From contig NZ_NBIM01000003.1 of the NCBI RefSeq assembly GCF_002242685.1, positions 191,636-255,635 of the forward strand: DNA of 64,000 nt. Direction: 5' to 3'. How positions within the stretch are numbered: the first letter of the stretch is position 1; each line of letters opens with the position of its first letter. Source of the stretch: Oceanimonas doudoroffii. Lineage in GTDB: Bacteria; Pseudomonadota; Gammaproteobacteria; Enterobacterales; Aeromonadaceae. The position numbers and the translations under genes are program-made. Of this stretch, positions 36,546 to 46,152 are shown piece after piece. Below the pieces are notes generated by a model. The model did not search any database and had not been told where the DNA came from. It saw nothing but the letters and a program-made list of their open reading frames with translations.

Positions 36546-37036
36546 GGCAACCTCATCATTTCACTTTGGGGAATACTGATACCGGCCACATGATAAAAGA
36601 ATGCGTACAGAGTAATGGGCAGGAGAATACCGACGAGCACGGCGGAAATACGATACTGGGTTTTGCAGATCACGACGGAAAGCAGAATATAGGCAATACT
36701 GGACCCCCATACCATGCCCAGATCAGGGAGCAGAAGGTAATAACCGGTAAAAAACAAAACAAGGAGCAGCAGATACCACTCCTTTTTACAGGCCAGCAGG
36801 CCATTATTTCCGGATGATTCCGCCTTCTGTTTTTTTGACAGTGAGGAGGCCATCATGGCAAGGCCAATCAGCAACATCATCCATGAGATAACATTGGGCC
36901 AGAACGCAGGGTCTAGCACCAGCAACCTGACATTAGCCGGCGACACCACCGACGCCGGCACAATATAATAAATCAGCATCAGGGACAGGAGTAATACTCC
37001 AGCTCCGATGGAGAAGTCTCTGTTTTTAAAAACCAT
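36542..37036 (-). CDS. tctB: Tripartite tricarboxylate transporter small permease TctB
   Basis: The 164-residue protein has four hydrophobic helices (IGAGVLLLSLMLIYYIV; WPNVISWMMLLIGLAMM; WYLLLLVLFFTGYYLLL; AVLVGILLPITLYAFFYH), the TctB layout. It lies between tctC and tctA, as in other TTT operons. The poorly conserved family is identified from topology plus context. Confidence 0.85.
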   Translation of the reverse strand: MVFKNRDFSIGAGVLLLSLMLIYYIVPASVVSPANVRLLVLDPAFWPNVISWMMLLIGLAMMASSLSKKQKAESSGNNGLLACKKEWYLLLLVLFFTGYYLLLPDLGMVWGSSIAYILLSVVICKTQYRISAVLVGILLPITLYAFFYHVAGISIPQSEMMRLP

Positions 37037-37067
37037 GAAGTAAACCTCATGAATATTAAAAGGTGAT

Positions 37068-37086
37068 GCGCACCCTGAAGGTGCGC
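37068..37086 (-). other. Intercistronic hairpin between tctC and tctB
   Basis: GCGCACC-CTGAA-GGTGCGC is a perfect 7-bp stem in the 63-base gap. Hairpins after binding-protein genes often stabilise or attenuate so that the binding protein is made in excess. That role is inferred here. Confidence 0.55.
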
Positions 37087-37099
37087 AAAATATGGCTTA

Positions 37100-38086
37100 T
37101 TAATTAATTTGCATATTTAGCTTGACCACCAGCTCCCTGAAGGCGAGATACTGACCGTTAATAAAAGTTTCCGACTCCTCCGGCCCCATATTCACCACAA
37201 TAGAGCCCAGTTTTTCCATGCTTTCTACAAAGGTGGGATTATGCGTGGCGGTATGCATCCACTTTACCCAAGCTGCAGCCACTTCGGGTTCTAATGATTT
37301 GGGGCCGGCAATACCAGTCCAGCCAAGCAATGTCTCCAGTTCGGGGTGCTCCAGCTCCGCCGCCGTGGGGGCATCTATGCCCGGCAATCTTTCCTTGGTG
37401 GTGACCAGCAGGGGATTAACCTGGCCGTTCCTGATAAAACCGGCCACCGCCGCCGAGCTTTCACACAAGAAGGTGGCGGTGCCGTTCAATACCGCCGTCG
37501 CCGCTTCACCGCCTCCCCTCATGGGCAGGTGCACCGTGCTTTCTAGAGGCTTATCTACCCCAAAGGCATTCATCACCATGGCGCCGGCCAGATGCTGCAA
37601 CGAGCCAACCCCCGAGGAGCTGTAACTGACGCTACCCGGTTCGGCATGCACCTTGTCTACCAGCTGGTGAATGCTTTCTATACCACTCTCTTTGCTGGTA
37701 ATGCACACCACCGGATTGATTTCGTAAACCCCCACCATTTTGAAGTCGTCCAGCTGGTAAGGCAAAGTCTGCTTCATAGCGGGGTTGACCGTGTGGGAGC
37801 CCACCCGGGCGGCCACCATGGTATAGCCGTCCCCCCGGCTGTGAGCGACAAAGGCCGAGCCAGCGGCGCCCCCCGCCCCAGTGCGGTTTACCAGCACCAA
37901 GGGTTTCGACACCTCATCCGCCATCGCCTGGGCTAGGGCACGTGCCGAAATGTCCGTGACCCCACCGGTACCATAGGGGATCACCAGAGAAATGGGGCGA
38001 CTGGGGTATTCTGCATAAGCAGGGCCAGCCAGAGCGATACCGGCGCCTAACAGCAGAGAGGTTTTGAGCAGGTTACTTATAGCCAT
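37100..38086 (-). CDS. tctC: Tripartite tricarboxylate transporter substrate-binding protein TctC (Bug family)
   Basis: The 328-residue precursor has a signal peptide (LLLGAGIALAGPAYA-EYP). The Bug signature YPSRPISLVIPYGTGGVTDI precedes RALAQAMADE and NRTGAGGAAGSAFVA, which line the carboxylate-binding cleft. It is periplasmic and captures the substrate for TctAB. It heads the minus-strand operon and has a CTTAA-N7-TTAAG operator about 160 bases upstream. Confidence 0.93.
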   Translation of the reverse strand: MAISNLLKTSLLLGAGIALAGPAYAEYPSRPISLVIPYGTGGVTDISARALAQAMADEVSKPLVLVNRTGAGGAAGSAFVAHSRGDGYTMVAARVGSHTVNPAMKQTLPYQLDDFKMVGVYEINPVVCITSKESGIESIHQLVDKVHAEPGSVSYSSSGVGSLQHLAGAMVMNAFGVDKPLESTVHLPMRGGGEAATAVLNGTATFLCESSAAVAGFIRNGQVNPLLVTTKERLPGIDAPTAAELEHPELETLLGWTGIAGPKSLEPEVAAAWVKWMHTATHNPTFVESMEKLGSIVVNMGPEESETFINGQYLAFRELVVKLNMQIN

Positions 38087-38243
38087 GTTTAATCCCTTAA
38101 GCTAAGTCGGTCCAATCTTTAAAAAGGCTTCACCTATGGTTAGAGGCGCTACGCACCACAAGGGTACAACCACCAAAAACCACACGACAACAAAAAGGTA
38201 ACATAACAAAAACAAACTAAAATTGATTTTTTATTGACTAGTA

Positions 38244-38260
38244 CTTAAGCAAGAATTAAG
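38244..38260. promoter_or_regulatory. LysR-type operator CTTAA-N7-TTAAG (transporter operon)
   Basis: CTTAAGCAAGAATTAAG has the same 5+5 arms and 7-bp spacing as the site at 26974-26990. It lies in the AT-rich 195-base region between tctC and xerC. The duplicate links the transporter to the catabolic operon and its LysR regulator. Confidence 0.7.
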
Positions 38261-38273
38261 AACATTTAATCGC

Positions 38274-38296
38274 AAAAAGGGTTATTCACCCTTTTT
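38274..38296. terminator. Terminator overlapping the xerC stop codon
   Basis: AAAAAGGGT-TATTC-ACCCTTTTT is a 9-bp stem whose loop holds the xerC TAA. A and T runs within the stem ends allow use from either side. In E. coli transcription continues from xerC into yigB. Here it should stop, in line with the inserted island. Confidence 0.8.
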
Positions 38297-39199
38297 ACGT
38301 TTGGCCCTGGGGTGAGCCTGATCGTAGGCGTTGGCCAGGTGCTGAAAGTCGAGGTGGGTGTAGATTTGGGTGGTGGCCAGATCGGCGTGGCCCAGCAGCT
38401 CCTGCACCGCGCGCAGGTCGCCGCTGGACTCCAGCATATGGGTGGCGAAAGAGTGGCGTAGCTTGTGGGGGTGCACATGGCTGGACAGCGCCTGCTGCTG
38501 GCCCCGTTTGGCCAGGCGCAGTTGTACGCTGCGGTGGGTAATGCGCCGGCGCTGCTTGCTGACGAACAATGCCGGTTCGTCGGGGCCGGCCAGCTCGGGG
38601 CGCACGCTCAGCCACTTTTGCAGCCAGTCCAGTGCCATGCGCCCCACCGGTAGCACACGCTCCTTGTTGCCCTTGCCGGTCACCCTGACCTGGCGCTCGG
38701 CAAACTGCACATCCCCCAGGTTGAGCGCCACCAGTTCGGCCAGACGCAGGCCGGAGGAATACATCAGCTCCATGATGGCCCTGTCCCGTACCGCCAGGGG
38801 GTCGGATTCATCCAGATTCATCAGCTGATGCAGCTCGTCCACGTCCAGGTTTTTGGGCAACGGCCGGCCCTGCTTGGGCGCGCTTACCCCCTTGGCGGGA
38901 TTGGCGTCAAGCCGGCCAGTGAGCACCAGCCAGTCGCAAAAGCTGCGCAGGGCGCTGAGCCGGGCGGCGATGGAACGGGGTGACAGCCCCTGCTTGTGCA
39001 TGCGGGTGGCCAGGCCCCGGGCATGGGCCACCGAGAGATGTTGCCAGTCGGTCAGGTGAAGATCGGTCAGCTGTTCGCTCATGGCGCCCAGATGCCGGCG
39101 GTAGTTGTCCAGGGTATGCGGGCTGAGCTGGCGCTCCACCCGCAGGTAATCGAGAAAATCGGTTACCTTACCGGCCAATGCCGGTTCAGGCGTGGCCAT
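38282..39199 (-). CDS. xerC: Tyrosine recombinase XerC
   Basis: The 305-residue recombinase has an N-terminal SAM-like DNA-binding domain and a catalytic domain with Arg in [10 protein letters not shown], Lys in [23 protein letters not shown] (His and Arg), His in [10 protein letters not shown] and nucleophile Tyr in QIYTHLD. With XerD it resolves chromosome dimers at dif. It overlaps the DUF484 gene by 14 bases. The E. coli-type neighbour yigB has been separated from it by the island. Confidence 0.96.
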   Translation of the reverse strand: MATPEPALAGKVTDFLDYLRVERQLSPHTLDNYRRHLGAMSEQLTDLHLTDWQHLSVAHARGLATRMHKQGLSPRSIAARLSALRSFCDWLVLTGRLDANPAKGVSAPKQGRPLPKNLDVDELHQLMNLDESDPLAVRDRAIMELMYSSGLRLAELVALNLGDVQFAERQVRVTGKGNKERVLPVGRMALDWLQKWLSVRPELAGPDEPALFVSKQRRRITHRSVQLRLAKRGQQQALSSHVHPHKLRHSFATHMLESSGDLRAVQELLGHADLATTQIYTHLDFQHLANAYDQAHPRAKRKKGE

Positions 39200-39869
39200 C
39201 GGCCACCATGCGCGGCAGCAGCAGGGCGAGAAAGCCGGCGAGCTGGCGAATGATCAGGGTGTCCATGCCCGAGCGATAATGGCTGCTGTCGGCGCTGCCA
39301 AAGGCCAGCAGGCCCATTTCCCCCTGCAGGCCAATGCGGATCAGGGCGCAGGAATTGATCAGGGTGTCGCCAAACAGCCGCTGCTTTTCTTCCCGACCGA
39401 GCCGGCCCAGGTAGACATCCTGGCCCGCCATGCGTTCCCGATACAGTTTTTCCAGCTGCTCGCCGGCCTGGGCCTGAGGCAGGCTGCACCAACGGGCGTC
39501 CGGCACCAGCCGTACCGCCGTGACTCTGAGCCGCTCCCGCAGGGCATGGGCAATGCGCTGCTCCAGCTCTGCCGGCGTGCGGCAGTCAAACAGCCGGGGA
39601 TACATGTCGAGGTAGACGCGAAAAATGCGCTCGTTCTCGCCGGCCACCGTCATCAGCTGAGTAATTTCTTCCTCCAGCTGATGAATGCGCAGCCGCTGAC
39701 GCTCCATGCGGGCTTCCACCAGCGACACGCTGCCGCGCTGCTCGTGGGGCAGACGCAAGTTATCGAGCAACCCGGGATGACGGGCAAAAAAGTCCGGCTG
39801 GGACGCCAGGTACTCGGCGACGTGGCTTTCATCCAGGCCGGCGTCGGCCAGGGCGCATTTCTCGGTCAT
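39186..39869 (-). CDS. DUF484 family protein (YigA-like)
   Basis: The 227-residue cytoplasmic protein has an N-terminal [26 protein letters not shown] motif, a coiled-coil stretch ([21 protein letters not shown]) and a GAF-like C-terminal domain ([23 protein letters not shown]). Its position between dapF and xerC is conserved with yigA. The function is unknown. Overlaps with both neighbours suggest coupled translation. Confidence 0.88.
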   Translation of the reverse strand: MTEKCALADAGLDESHVAEYLASQPDFFARHPGLLDNLRLPHEQRGSVSLVEARMERQRLRIHQLEEEITQLMTVAGENERIFRVYLDMYPRLFDCRTPAELEQRIAHALRERLRVTAVRLVPDARWCSLPQAQAGEQLEKLYRERMAGQDVYLGRLGREEKQRLFGDTLINSCALIRIGLQGEMGLLAFGSADSSHYRSGMDTLIIRQLAGFLALLLPRMVADGHA

Positions 39870-40699
39870 AGGTTGATCTGTCCGTCAAATACATGGGTGG
39901 CCGGGCCGGTCATGAATACCGGTTTGCCCGGGCCCTGCCAGGCAATGGTCAGGGTGCCGCCCGGCAGTTGCACGCGAACCCGCTCTGCCAGCTTGCCCCA
40001 GCTCATGCCCATCACCGCCGCCGCACAGGCGCCGGTGCCACAGGCCAGGGTTTCGCCGGCACCGCGCTCATGTACCCTGAGTTTGATTTCACGGGCGTTG
40101 ATTATCTGCATAAAGCCGACGTTGACCCGGGCCGGGAAACGCTCATGGGTTTCCAGCTCGGGCCCCAGGGTGCCCACCAGAGGTGTGTTGATGTCATCCA
40201 CCTCCACCACACAGTGGGGGTTGCCCATGGACACGGCACCGCACAGCACGGTCTGATCCTGAGCACGCACCAGGTAGGTTTTTTCCGCCTTCTGGGCCTT
40301 GAACGGAATATTGGCCGGCTCGAACTCGGGCACGCCCATGTTCACGGTAACCTGGTTGTCTTTCTCCAACTGCAGCACGATATTGCCCTTTTGCGTGCTG
40401 ACGGCAATGCGATCCTTGTTGGTCAGGCCCTTGAGCCGCACAAAGCGGGCAAAGCAACGGGCCCCGTTGCCGCACTGCTCCACCTCGGAGCCGTCGGCAT
40501 TAAAGATGCGGTAGTGAAAGTCGAGCTCGGGATCATAGGGCGGCTCCACCAGCAGTAGCTGATCAAAGCCCACGCCAAAATTGCGATCCGCCAGCTGGCG
40601 AATCACTTCGGGGTTGAAAAAGACCTTCTGGGTGACACCGTCCACCACCATAAAGTCGTTGCCCAGCCCCTGCATCTTGGAGAAATGAAGCGTGCTCAT
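39866..40699 (-). CDS. dapF: Diaminopimelate epimerase
   Basis: The 277-residue PLP-independent epimerase has the two catalytic Cys in [13 protein letters not shown] and [14 protein letters not shown]. It converts LL- to meso-diaminopimelate, the lysine and peptidoglycan precursor. [16 protein letters not shown] is the family N-terminus. It lies 3 bases after lysA and overlaps DUF484. Confidence 0.97.
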   Translation of the reverse strand: MSTLHFSKMQGLGNDFMVVDGVTQKVFFNPEVIRQLADRNFGVGFDQLLLVEPPYDPELDFHYRIFNADGSEVEQCGNGARCFARFVRLKGLTNKDRIAVSTQKGNIVLQLEKDNQVTVNMGVPEFEPANIPFKAQKAEKTYLVRAQDQTVLCGAVSMGNPHCVVEVDDINTPLVGTLGPELETHERFPARVNVGFMQIINAREIKLRVHERGAGETLACGTGACAAAVMGMSWGKLAERVRVQLPGGTLTIAWQGPGKPVFMTGPATHVFDGQINL

Positions 40700-40702
40700 G
40701 AC

Positions 40703-41959
40703 TCAGGCCTCGGGCAGCAAGTGTTCGTCCCGCCACAGATCCGCCAGTTCTTCCCGCTCGCGCACCACAAAGGCCTGCTCACCATCCACCATGACTTCGG
40801 CGGCGCGGGGGCGGCTATTGTAGTTGGACGCCATGACAAAGCCGTAGGCTCCGGCGGAGCGGACCGCCAGCAGATCGCCTTCGGTAATGGCCAGCTCGCG
40901 ATCCTTGCCGATAAAGTCGCCGGTTTCGCAGATGGGACCCACGATGTCATACACGGCGGTGTCGCGCTCAAGCGTCTTGTCTACCGGAATAATGGCCTGC
41001 CAGGCGCTGTACAGGGCCGGACGAATGAGATCGTTCATGGCGGCATCAACAATGGCAAAGTTCTTGGCCTCGCCGGGCTTGAGGTGCTCCACCCGGGTCA
41101 GCAGCACGCCGGCGTTGGCGGCAATGGCCCGGCCCGGCTCAAACACCAGGGTCAGGTTGCGGCCCTGCAGGCGCTTTTTCAGCTCCTCGGCATAGTGGCT
41201 CGGCTCCGGCGGGGTTTCGTTGTCGTAACGCACGCCCAGGCCGCCGCCCACGTCCAGATGCTGAATGTGAATGCCGTCTTCGGCGAGGCCGTCAATCAGC
41301 GCCAGCAGCTTGTCCACCGCTTCCAGGAAGGGGGACAGCTCGGTAAGCTGGGAGCCGATATGGCAGTCCACGCCGTGAATTTCCAGGCTGCCCATGGCGG
41401 CGGCCTGGCGGTAGATGCTACGCGCCTGCTCGATGGGAATGCCGAACTTGTTTTCCTTCAGGCCGGTGGAGATATAGGGGTGGGTGCCGGCGTCGATGTC
41501 CGGGTTCACGCGAATGGATACCGGCGCCTTGACGCCCATGGCACCCGCCACCCGGTTGATGCGCTCAAGCTCCGCCACCGACTCCACGTTAAAGCAGAAG
41601 ATGTGCTGCTCCAGGGCAAAGCGAATTTCATCGTCACGCTTGCCCACGCCCGAGAACACCACCTTTTTCGGATCGCCGCCGGCGGCGATCACGCGGCGCA
41701 GCTCGCCAACGGACACGATGTCAAACCCCGAGCCCAGCCGCGCCAGCACATTGAGCACCGCCAGGTTGGAGTTGGCCTTGACCGCATAGCACACCAGGTG
41801 GTCCACCTCGCCCGCCGCCTGATCAAAGGCGTTCCAGTGACGCTCCAGGGTGGCACGGGAATAGACATACAGCGGGGTGCCGTGTTGCTCGGCCAAACGG
41901 GAGAGATCGCAGGCTTCGCCATAAAGGCGGCCATCATCCTGATAATTGAAATAATCCAA
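40703..41959 (-). CDS. lysA: Diaminopimelate decarboxylase
   Basis: The 418-residue fold-type III PLP enzyme has PLP Lys in CYAVKANSN, the phosphate-binding GGGLGVRYDNE, EPGRAI, and GPICETGDF with the catalytic Cys from the partner subunit. It makes lysine from meso-DAP, the step after DapF encoded just downstream. In E. coli lysA is elsewhere; lptM-lysA-dapF is a common order in other gammaproteobacteria. Confidence 0.97.
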   Translation of the reverse strand: MDYFNYQDDGRLYGEACDLSRLAEQHGTPLYVYSRATLERHWNAFDQAAGEVDHLVCYAVKANSNLAVLNVLARLGSGFDIVSVGELRRVIAAGGDPKKVVFSGVGKRDDEIRFALEQHIFCFNVESVAELERINRVAGAMGVKAPVSIRVNPDIDAGTHPYISTGLKENKFGIPIEQARSIYRQAAAMGSLEIHGVDCHIGSQLTELSPFLEAVDKLLALIDGLAEDGIHIQHLDVGGGLGVRYDNETPPEPSHYAEELKKRLQGRNLTLVFEPGRAIAANAGVLLTRVEHLKPGEAKNFAIVDAAMNDLIRPALYSAWQAIIPVDKTLERDTAVYDIVGPICETGDFIGKDRELAITEGDLLAVRSAGAYGFVMASNYNSRPRAAEVMVDGEQAFVVREREELADLWRDEHLLPEA

Positions 41960-41970
41960 GGTTGTTTCCT

Positions 41971-42093
41971 TTACGACTGCTCAACCTGAGAGGGTTGCTG
42001 CTCGGGTTCGGGCAGGGTCAGCGGGCCCTTGAGGCCGCATGCCGACAGGCTCAGAACCAGCGCAACCAGTGCGGTCAGCTTGATTTTGTTCAT
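41971..42093 (-). CDS. lptM: LPS-transport-associated lipoprotein LptM (YifL)
   Basis: The 40-residue lipoprotein MNKIKLTALVALVLSLSACG has a lipobox LSAC followed by the diagnostic GLKGPLTLP of LptM/YifL. After processing the mature peptide would be only about 22 residues. Known role: assists oxidative maturation of the LptD/LptE translocon. It is 11 bases upstream of lysA. A longer in-frame extension from 42414 is antisense to cyaY and is rejected. Confidence 0.93.
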   Translation of the reverse strand: MNKIKLTALVALVLSLSACGLKGPLTLPEPEQQPSQVEQS

Positions 42094-42165
42094 CGTATGA
42101 CTGTGAATATGGTTCAGGGCTCTTATAATCGCATTCACATTCTCAAAAGCAATAGGAAGCGGGCA

Positions 42166-42477
42166 ATGAACGACAGCGAATTCCACGCTCTGGCAGACGC
42201 CATTTATGAGCATATTGAGGCACGTATCGACGAAAGCGGTGAAGACATCGAATGTGAAACCGTGGGCGGCGTAATGAACCTGACCTTTGAGAACGGGGTA
42301 AAGTTTGTGATCAACCGCCAGGAGCCGCTGCACCAGATCTGGCTGGCCACTCGGGAAAACGGTCATCACTTTGCGCTGCAGGGTGACCAGTGGATCGACA
42401 ACCGTCAGGGCCACGAGCTGCTGAGCTGGCTCAGCCTGCAGGCCAAACGCCAGGGCGGCGTCGAGCTGCCGCTGTAA
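42166..42477 (+). CDS. cyaY: Frataxin homologue CyaY
   Basis: The 103-residue protein starts MNDSEFHALADAIYEHIEAR, and an acidic iron-binding first helix is followed by the frataxin beta-sheet (NLTFENGVKFVINRQEPLHQIWLA). It binds iron and modulates IscS-dependent Fe-S assembly. Divergent from lptM and convergent with cyaA, as in E. coli. An earlier in-frame ATG at 41962 is not used in the family. Confidence 0.95.
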   Translation: MNDSEFHALADAIYEHIEARIDESGEDIECETVGGVMNLTFENGVKFVINRQEPLHQIWLATRENGHHFALQGDQWIDNRQGHELLSWLSLQAKRQGGVELPL

Positions 42478-42481
42478 TTCC

Positions 42482-45025
42482 TCAGGCCGGCCCGGCCCGC
42501 AGCGGATCCCGGTCGTCCTTGCTGGTGCGGTAGGTCAGTACCCGCTGCTCACCGTCTTCACGCACAATTTCGTAATACTGGGGCAGGTTGAAGTGGCTGA
42601 AATGGCTTCGTCCTTCCCCCTGCTCCTGGTTAGCGGTATAGAAACGGTTGATGCTCTGCACCAGCTCGTCCTTGCTGCCGGCAATCTGGTGGTACACCTC
42701 GGTGCGATTGGCTTCATCCAGAATATACAGGTTGTAGCCCTCACCGCTGTTCTCAAAGAAAAACTGCATCAACCCCTCGCTGGCATAAGCATCCACCACC
42801 TCGGGTACCGGCGGCCGCTGATGCTGATCCAGCCGCAGTGCATAACCCCGGCGAGCCGTTGCGTCCCGCGCAGCGGCACCGAGGGGCGAGGGCTCCCGCA
42901 TGGCACCATTACGTTCCGCCTCCATGCGTTTGACACTCACCCCGCGCCGCTCAAAGAAAATGCCGAACTGCTCCGGCCCCAGCATCAGCCGCTTGAGCCT
43001 GTGCCCTTGTGCCGGCTCCAGCCGCAGCCCGATGCATTCCTTGACCAGTTGCTCAAAGCGGGTGCGCAGCAGGCTGCGAAAATGCCGGCTATAGCAAAAT
43101 ACGTCCACCTTGTCGGGCGGGCTGGCCCCCTGGTGCATCTTGCCCAGCATGGCGGTGAGGGCATCGACCACAGCGGTCTCTCCTTCAAAATGCAGGGTGC
43201 GAATCTCGTCCCAGGAGTTGCGATAGATGATGTCTACCGAGCCCACCAGGTTTTCTCGCTGGCGACCGAAACTGAAGGGATCACTGGTATCGGCACCAAA
43301 CTCGATGGGCCTGTCCCGGCGAAGGGCGGTGGGATCCTGCTCCAGGTTGAGGAAGATGCCGAGGTGGCGCACCTCGCAGGGCCGGCTCAGGGCCAGGTTG
43401 GTGGGCGCCGGCAGCCTTACCGGAAACACGCGGGCCAGATCCCGGCTGAATTCCTGCAGGTGCTGCAGATCCAGATCCGTGCTTTGGTTAAACAGGTGCC
43501 ACTGGGTCTGTTCGGTCAGCAGGCCGTTGAAATGCGCCCAGGCCACCAGCCGGCTGGCGTAGTCGCTGTGTTCCAGCGGGCTGCGCCCCAGAATCTCTAC
43601 CGGTGACAGCCCGTATTTGTAAAGGTACCAGCCGGCCTGGTTGGCCCGCCCCTTGGGAACCTGCACCAGGCTGATGTCCGGCTCGCTCAGATTCGGCGCA
43701 ATGCGCAGGTTAATCAGCTGCACCTTGCCCGGCAGGTTTTCAAAGGCGGCATAGAGTTTGCGCGACAGAATGCCAATGTCTTCCGGGTTAATGGACTCAC
43801 TGATGTTGTTGCGCCGGGCGAACTGGATCAGGCTGCGGTAGCTTTGCATCAGGGCTTCGAGCAACTCGCCGTAGGCGGCCCTGACCTCCTCCACCTTCCA
43901 GTTGTTTCTGTCGTCCAGCTTGGCCAGTTTTTCCGCCGGCCAGTCCCAGAGGGCGATCAACCGGTCCATGGTGCGGCGGCGCCAGGCAAAGGCCTCGTCG
44001 TGCTCCTGTCCCGGCTCCAGGGCCTCCGAAACCTTGAGATAAAAGCAGCGGCGTACCAGATCCAGGCGCTTTTCGTCGCCGATGGACTTGAGGTAGTCGG
44101 TCACCTTTTCCAGCATCAGCACATAGTGATCCTGGGTTTCATCCAGCGATTCGGCGGTCTGAAACACCGCCTTGTGCTGACGACACAGCAACTGGGTATC
44201 GGGATATTCGTGGGAATAGGCTTCCATCAGCACGGTTTTAAGCACCGCCTTGTAGGGCGAGTCGATGCTCTTGTAGAGCTGCCACAGGGCCGAACCGAAG
44301 TATTCTTCCGCCGGTATGCGGGCAAAGCCGCCCAGATCGAGCCAGTCGTCGTGATTGAGGGTGCCGTTGGCGAACTGCTCGGCCACAAAGCGATCGTACT
44401 CGGGCCCCAGCTTGCCGGGGGCGAACAGCCACACCAGCCGCTTGCCGGCGATGCGCAGGTGGCTGCGGTAGAACTCGTCCAGCAGCAGCAGGTGCTGGGC
44501 GCTGCCGCAGCTTTCCCCTTCCACCCACTGCTGGTTGTCGGTACGGAATTTATTATCGGGAATCAAAAAGAAGTTGAGTTCCACCCGACGCTGTTCGGCC
44601 CATTTGGAAATCAGCAGGCACTTTTGCTGCAGCAACGCCACCCGCTCGGCGGTCATGGCGTGGGAATGACACACCCAGATATCCAGGTCGGAGCGGCGGC
44701 CCTGGCCGATGGAGGAGGTGCTGCCCATGGAATAGAGCCCGAGGATTTCGTGGCGGTCCTGGGCCAGGCCCTGGTGGCCGTTGGCCGCCCGGCACAGCTC
44801 GTCGATAAATTCGCGCTGGCAGGGATTGGGAGCAAAACGGCAGATGCCCGCCGGCACGTCACCGGGCACATAACCCGGCAGCAGGGGGTGGTGGTAGTGC
44901 AGCAATACCGGTAACAGCTGAAACACCTGCTGGCCGTAACGGTTCATGACCGCCAGGGCACGTTGCTGCTTCTGCTGGTTGAATTGCTCACACCGCTCGA
45001 CGAGCCGATGAAAATTAGCGTGCAA
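42482..45025 (-). CDS. cyaA: Class I adenylate cyclase CyaA (UUG start)
   Basis: The 847-residue enzyme has the N-terminal catalytic domain ([40 protein letters not shown] with nucleotidyltransferase acidic residues) and a C-terminal regulatory domain for glucose/PTS control. Alignment by eye to E. coli CyaA places the start at TTG 45025, exactly 21 residues before RALAVM, giving 847 against 848 residues. A TTG ten codons upstream is also in frame. The rare UUG start is also used by E. coli cyaA, where it limits synthesis. Confidence 0.93.
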   Translation of the reverse strand: MHANFHRLVERCEQFNQQKQQRALAVMNRYGQQVFQLLPVLLHYHHPLLPGYVPGDVPAGICRFAPNPCQREFIDELCRAANGHQGLAQDRHEILGLYSMGSTSSIGQGRRSDLDIWVCHSHAMTAERVALLQQKCLLISKWAEQRRVELNFFLIPDNKFRTDNQQWVEGESCGSAQHLLLLDEFYRSHLRIAGKRLVWLFAPGKLGPEYDRFVAEQFANGTLNHDDWLDLGGFARIPAEEYFGSALWQLYKSIDSPYKAVLKTVLMEAYSHEYPDTQLLCRQHKAVFQTAESLDETQDHYVLMLEKVTDYLKSIGDEKRLDLVRRCFYLKVSEALEPGQEHDEAFAWRRRTMDRLIALWDWPAEKLAKLDDRNNWKVEEVRAAYGELLEALMQSYRSLIQFARRNNISESINPEDIGILSRKLYAAFENLPGKVQLINLRIAPNLSEPDISLVQVPKGRANQAGWYLYKYGLSPVEILGRSPLEHSDYASRLVAWAHFNGLLTEQTQWHLFNQSTDLDLQHLQEFSRDLARVFPVRLPAPTNLALSRPCEVRHLGIFLNLEQDPTALRRDRPIEFGADTSDPFSFGRQRENLVGSVDIIYRNSWDEIRTLHFEGETAVVDALTAMLGKMHQGASPPDKVDVFCYSRHFRSLLRTRFEQLVKECIGLRLEPAQGHRLKRLMLGPEQFGIFFERRGVSVKRMEAERNGAMREPSPLGAAARDATARRGYALRLDQHQRPPVPEVVDAYASEGLMQFFFENSGEGYNLYILDEANRTEVYHQIAGSKDELVQSINRFYTANQEQGEGRSHFSHFNLPQYYEIVREDGEQRVLTYRTSKDDRDPLRAGPA

Positions 45026-45074
45026 TGAGTTCAGGCCTTCGTTGGACCGACACAAACCCGCAACGGGTCAAAAG

Positions 45075-45090
45075 TGTGATCATGGTAACA
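45075..45090. promoter_or_regulatory. CRP-binding site upstream of cyaA
   Basis: TGTGATCATGGTAACA matches TGTGA-N6-TCACA with one mismatch. It lies 50 bases upstream of the cyaA start, between cyaA and hemC. In E. coli CRP represses cyaA from a comparable position, so feedback control is likely. Confidence 0.7.
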
Positions 45091-45222
45091 ATTAGCCAGT
45101 AAATGAACAATATCCCGTAATCACTCGGTAACGGGATGTCACTCGCGCGGCGCTCTTTGCCTGAAATAGCCGCACGAGAGTGATAACATCGAACCCAGTA
45201 CCCGGTAAACAACGAGAGTTTT

Positions 45223-46152
45223 ATGGCCAATCGCATTATTCGTATCGCCACCCGCAAAAGCCTGCTGGCCCTGTGGCAGGCCCATTACGTCAAGGATCGC
45301 CTGGAGGCCCTGCACCATGACGTGACCGTGGAGCTGGTGCCCATGACCACCCAGGGCGACGTGCTGCTCGACACCCCGCTGTCCAAAATCGGCGGCAAGG
45401 GGTTGTTTATCAAGGAGCTGGAGCAGGCCATGCTCGACGGTCGCGCCGACATCGCCGTGCATTCCATGAAGGATGTGCCGGTGGAGTTCCCCGAGGGCCT
45501 GGGACTGACGGTGATCTGCGAGCGCGAAGACCCGCGTGATGCCTTTGTTTCCAACCACTACAAAACCCTGGCCGAGCTGCCCGCCGGCGCCGTGGTGGGC
45601 ACCGCCAGCCTGCGCCGAGAATGCCAGATCCGCGCCCGTTACCCCGAGCTGCAAGTCAAAACCCTGCGTGGCAACGTGCAGACCCGGCTGCGCAAACTGG
45701 ATGACGGCGAATACGACGCCATTATTCTGGCCGCCGCCGGCCTCAAGCGCCTGGAGCTGGATGAGCGCATCGCCGGCCTGCTGAGCCCGGAAGACAGCCT
45801 GCCCGCCAACGGCCAGGGCGCCGTGGGCATTGAATGCCGGCTCGACGACGCCGAGCTGCTGGAACTGCTGGCTCCGCTGAATGACCGCGACACTCGGCTG
45901 CGGGTGGAAGCGGAGCGGGCCATGAACCACGGCCTGCAGGGGGGCTGCCAGGTACCTATTGGCTCCTACGCCCTGCTCGAAGGCGACCAGATCTGGCTGC
46001 GCGGCCTGGTCGGCCGCCCCGATGGCAGCGAAGTGCTTTACGATGAAATTCGCGGCCCGGCGGATCAGGGCCAGGCCCTGGGTGCCGAACTGGCCAAGCG
46101 GCTGCTGGCCGCCGGCGCCGACAAGATTCTGGCCGAGGTGTATTCCTCGTGA
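45223..46152 (+). CDS. hemC: Porphobilinogen deaminase
   Basis: The 309-residue hydroxymethylbilane synthase begins [18 protein letters not shown]. It has [11 protein letters not shown], the [13 protein letters not shown] arginine-rich substrate site and the dipyrromethane-cofactor Cys in GGCQVPIG. It polymerises four porphobilinogens. Divergent from cyaA as in E. coli; hemD overlaps the stop (GTGA). Confidence 0.97.
   Translation: MANRIIRIATRKSLLALWQAHYVKDRLEALHHDVTVELVPMTTQGDVLLDTPLSKIGGKGLFIKELEQAMLDGRADIAVHSMKDVPVEFPEGLGLTVICEREDPRDAFVSNHYKTLAELPAGAVVGTASLRRECQIRARYPELQVKTLRGNVQTRLRKLDDGEYDAIILAAAGLKRLELDERIAGLLSPEDSLPANGQGAVGIECRLDDAELLELLAPLNDRDTRLRVEAERAMNHGLQGGCQVPIGSYALLEGDQIWLRGLVGRPDGSEVLYDEIRGPADQGQALGAELAKRLLAAGADKILAEVYSS

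Noticed and set aside
38282-39199. xerC as an island-borne integrase
   Set aside because: Its neighbours (DUF484, dapF, lysA) and sequence are those of the chromosomal XerC; it merely borders the island.
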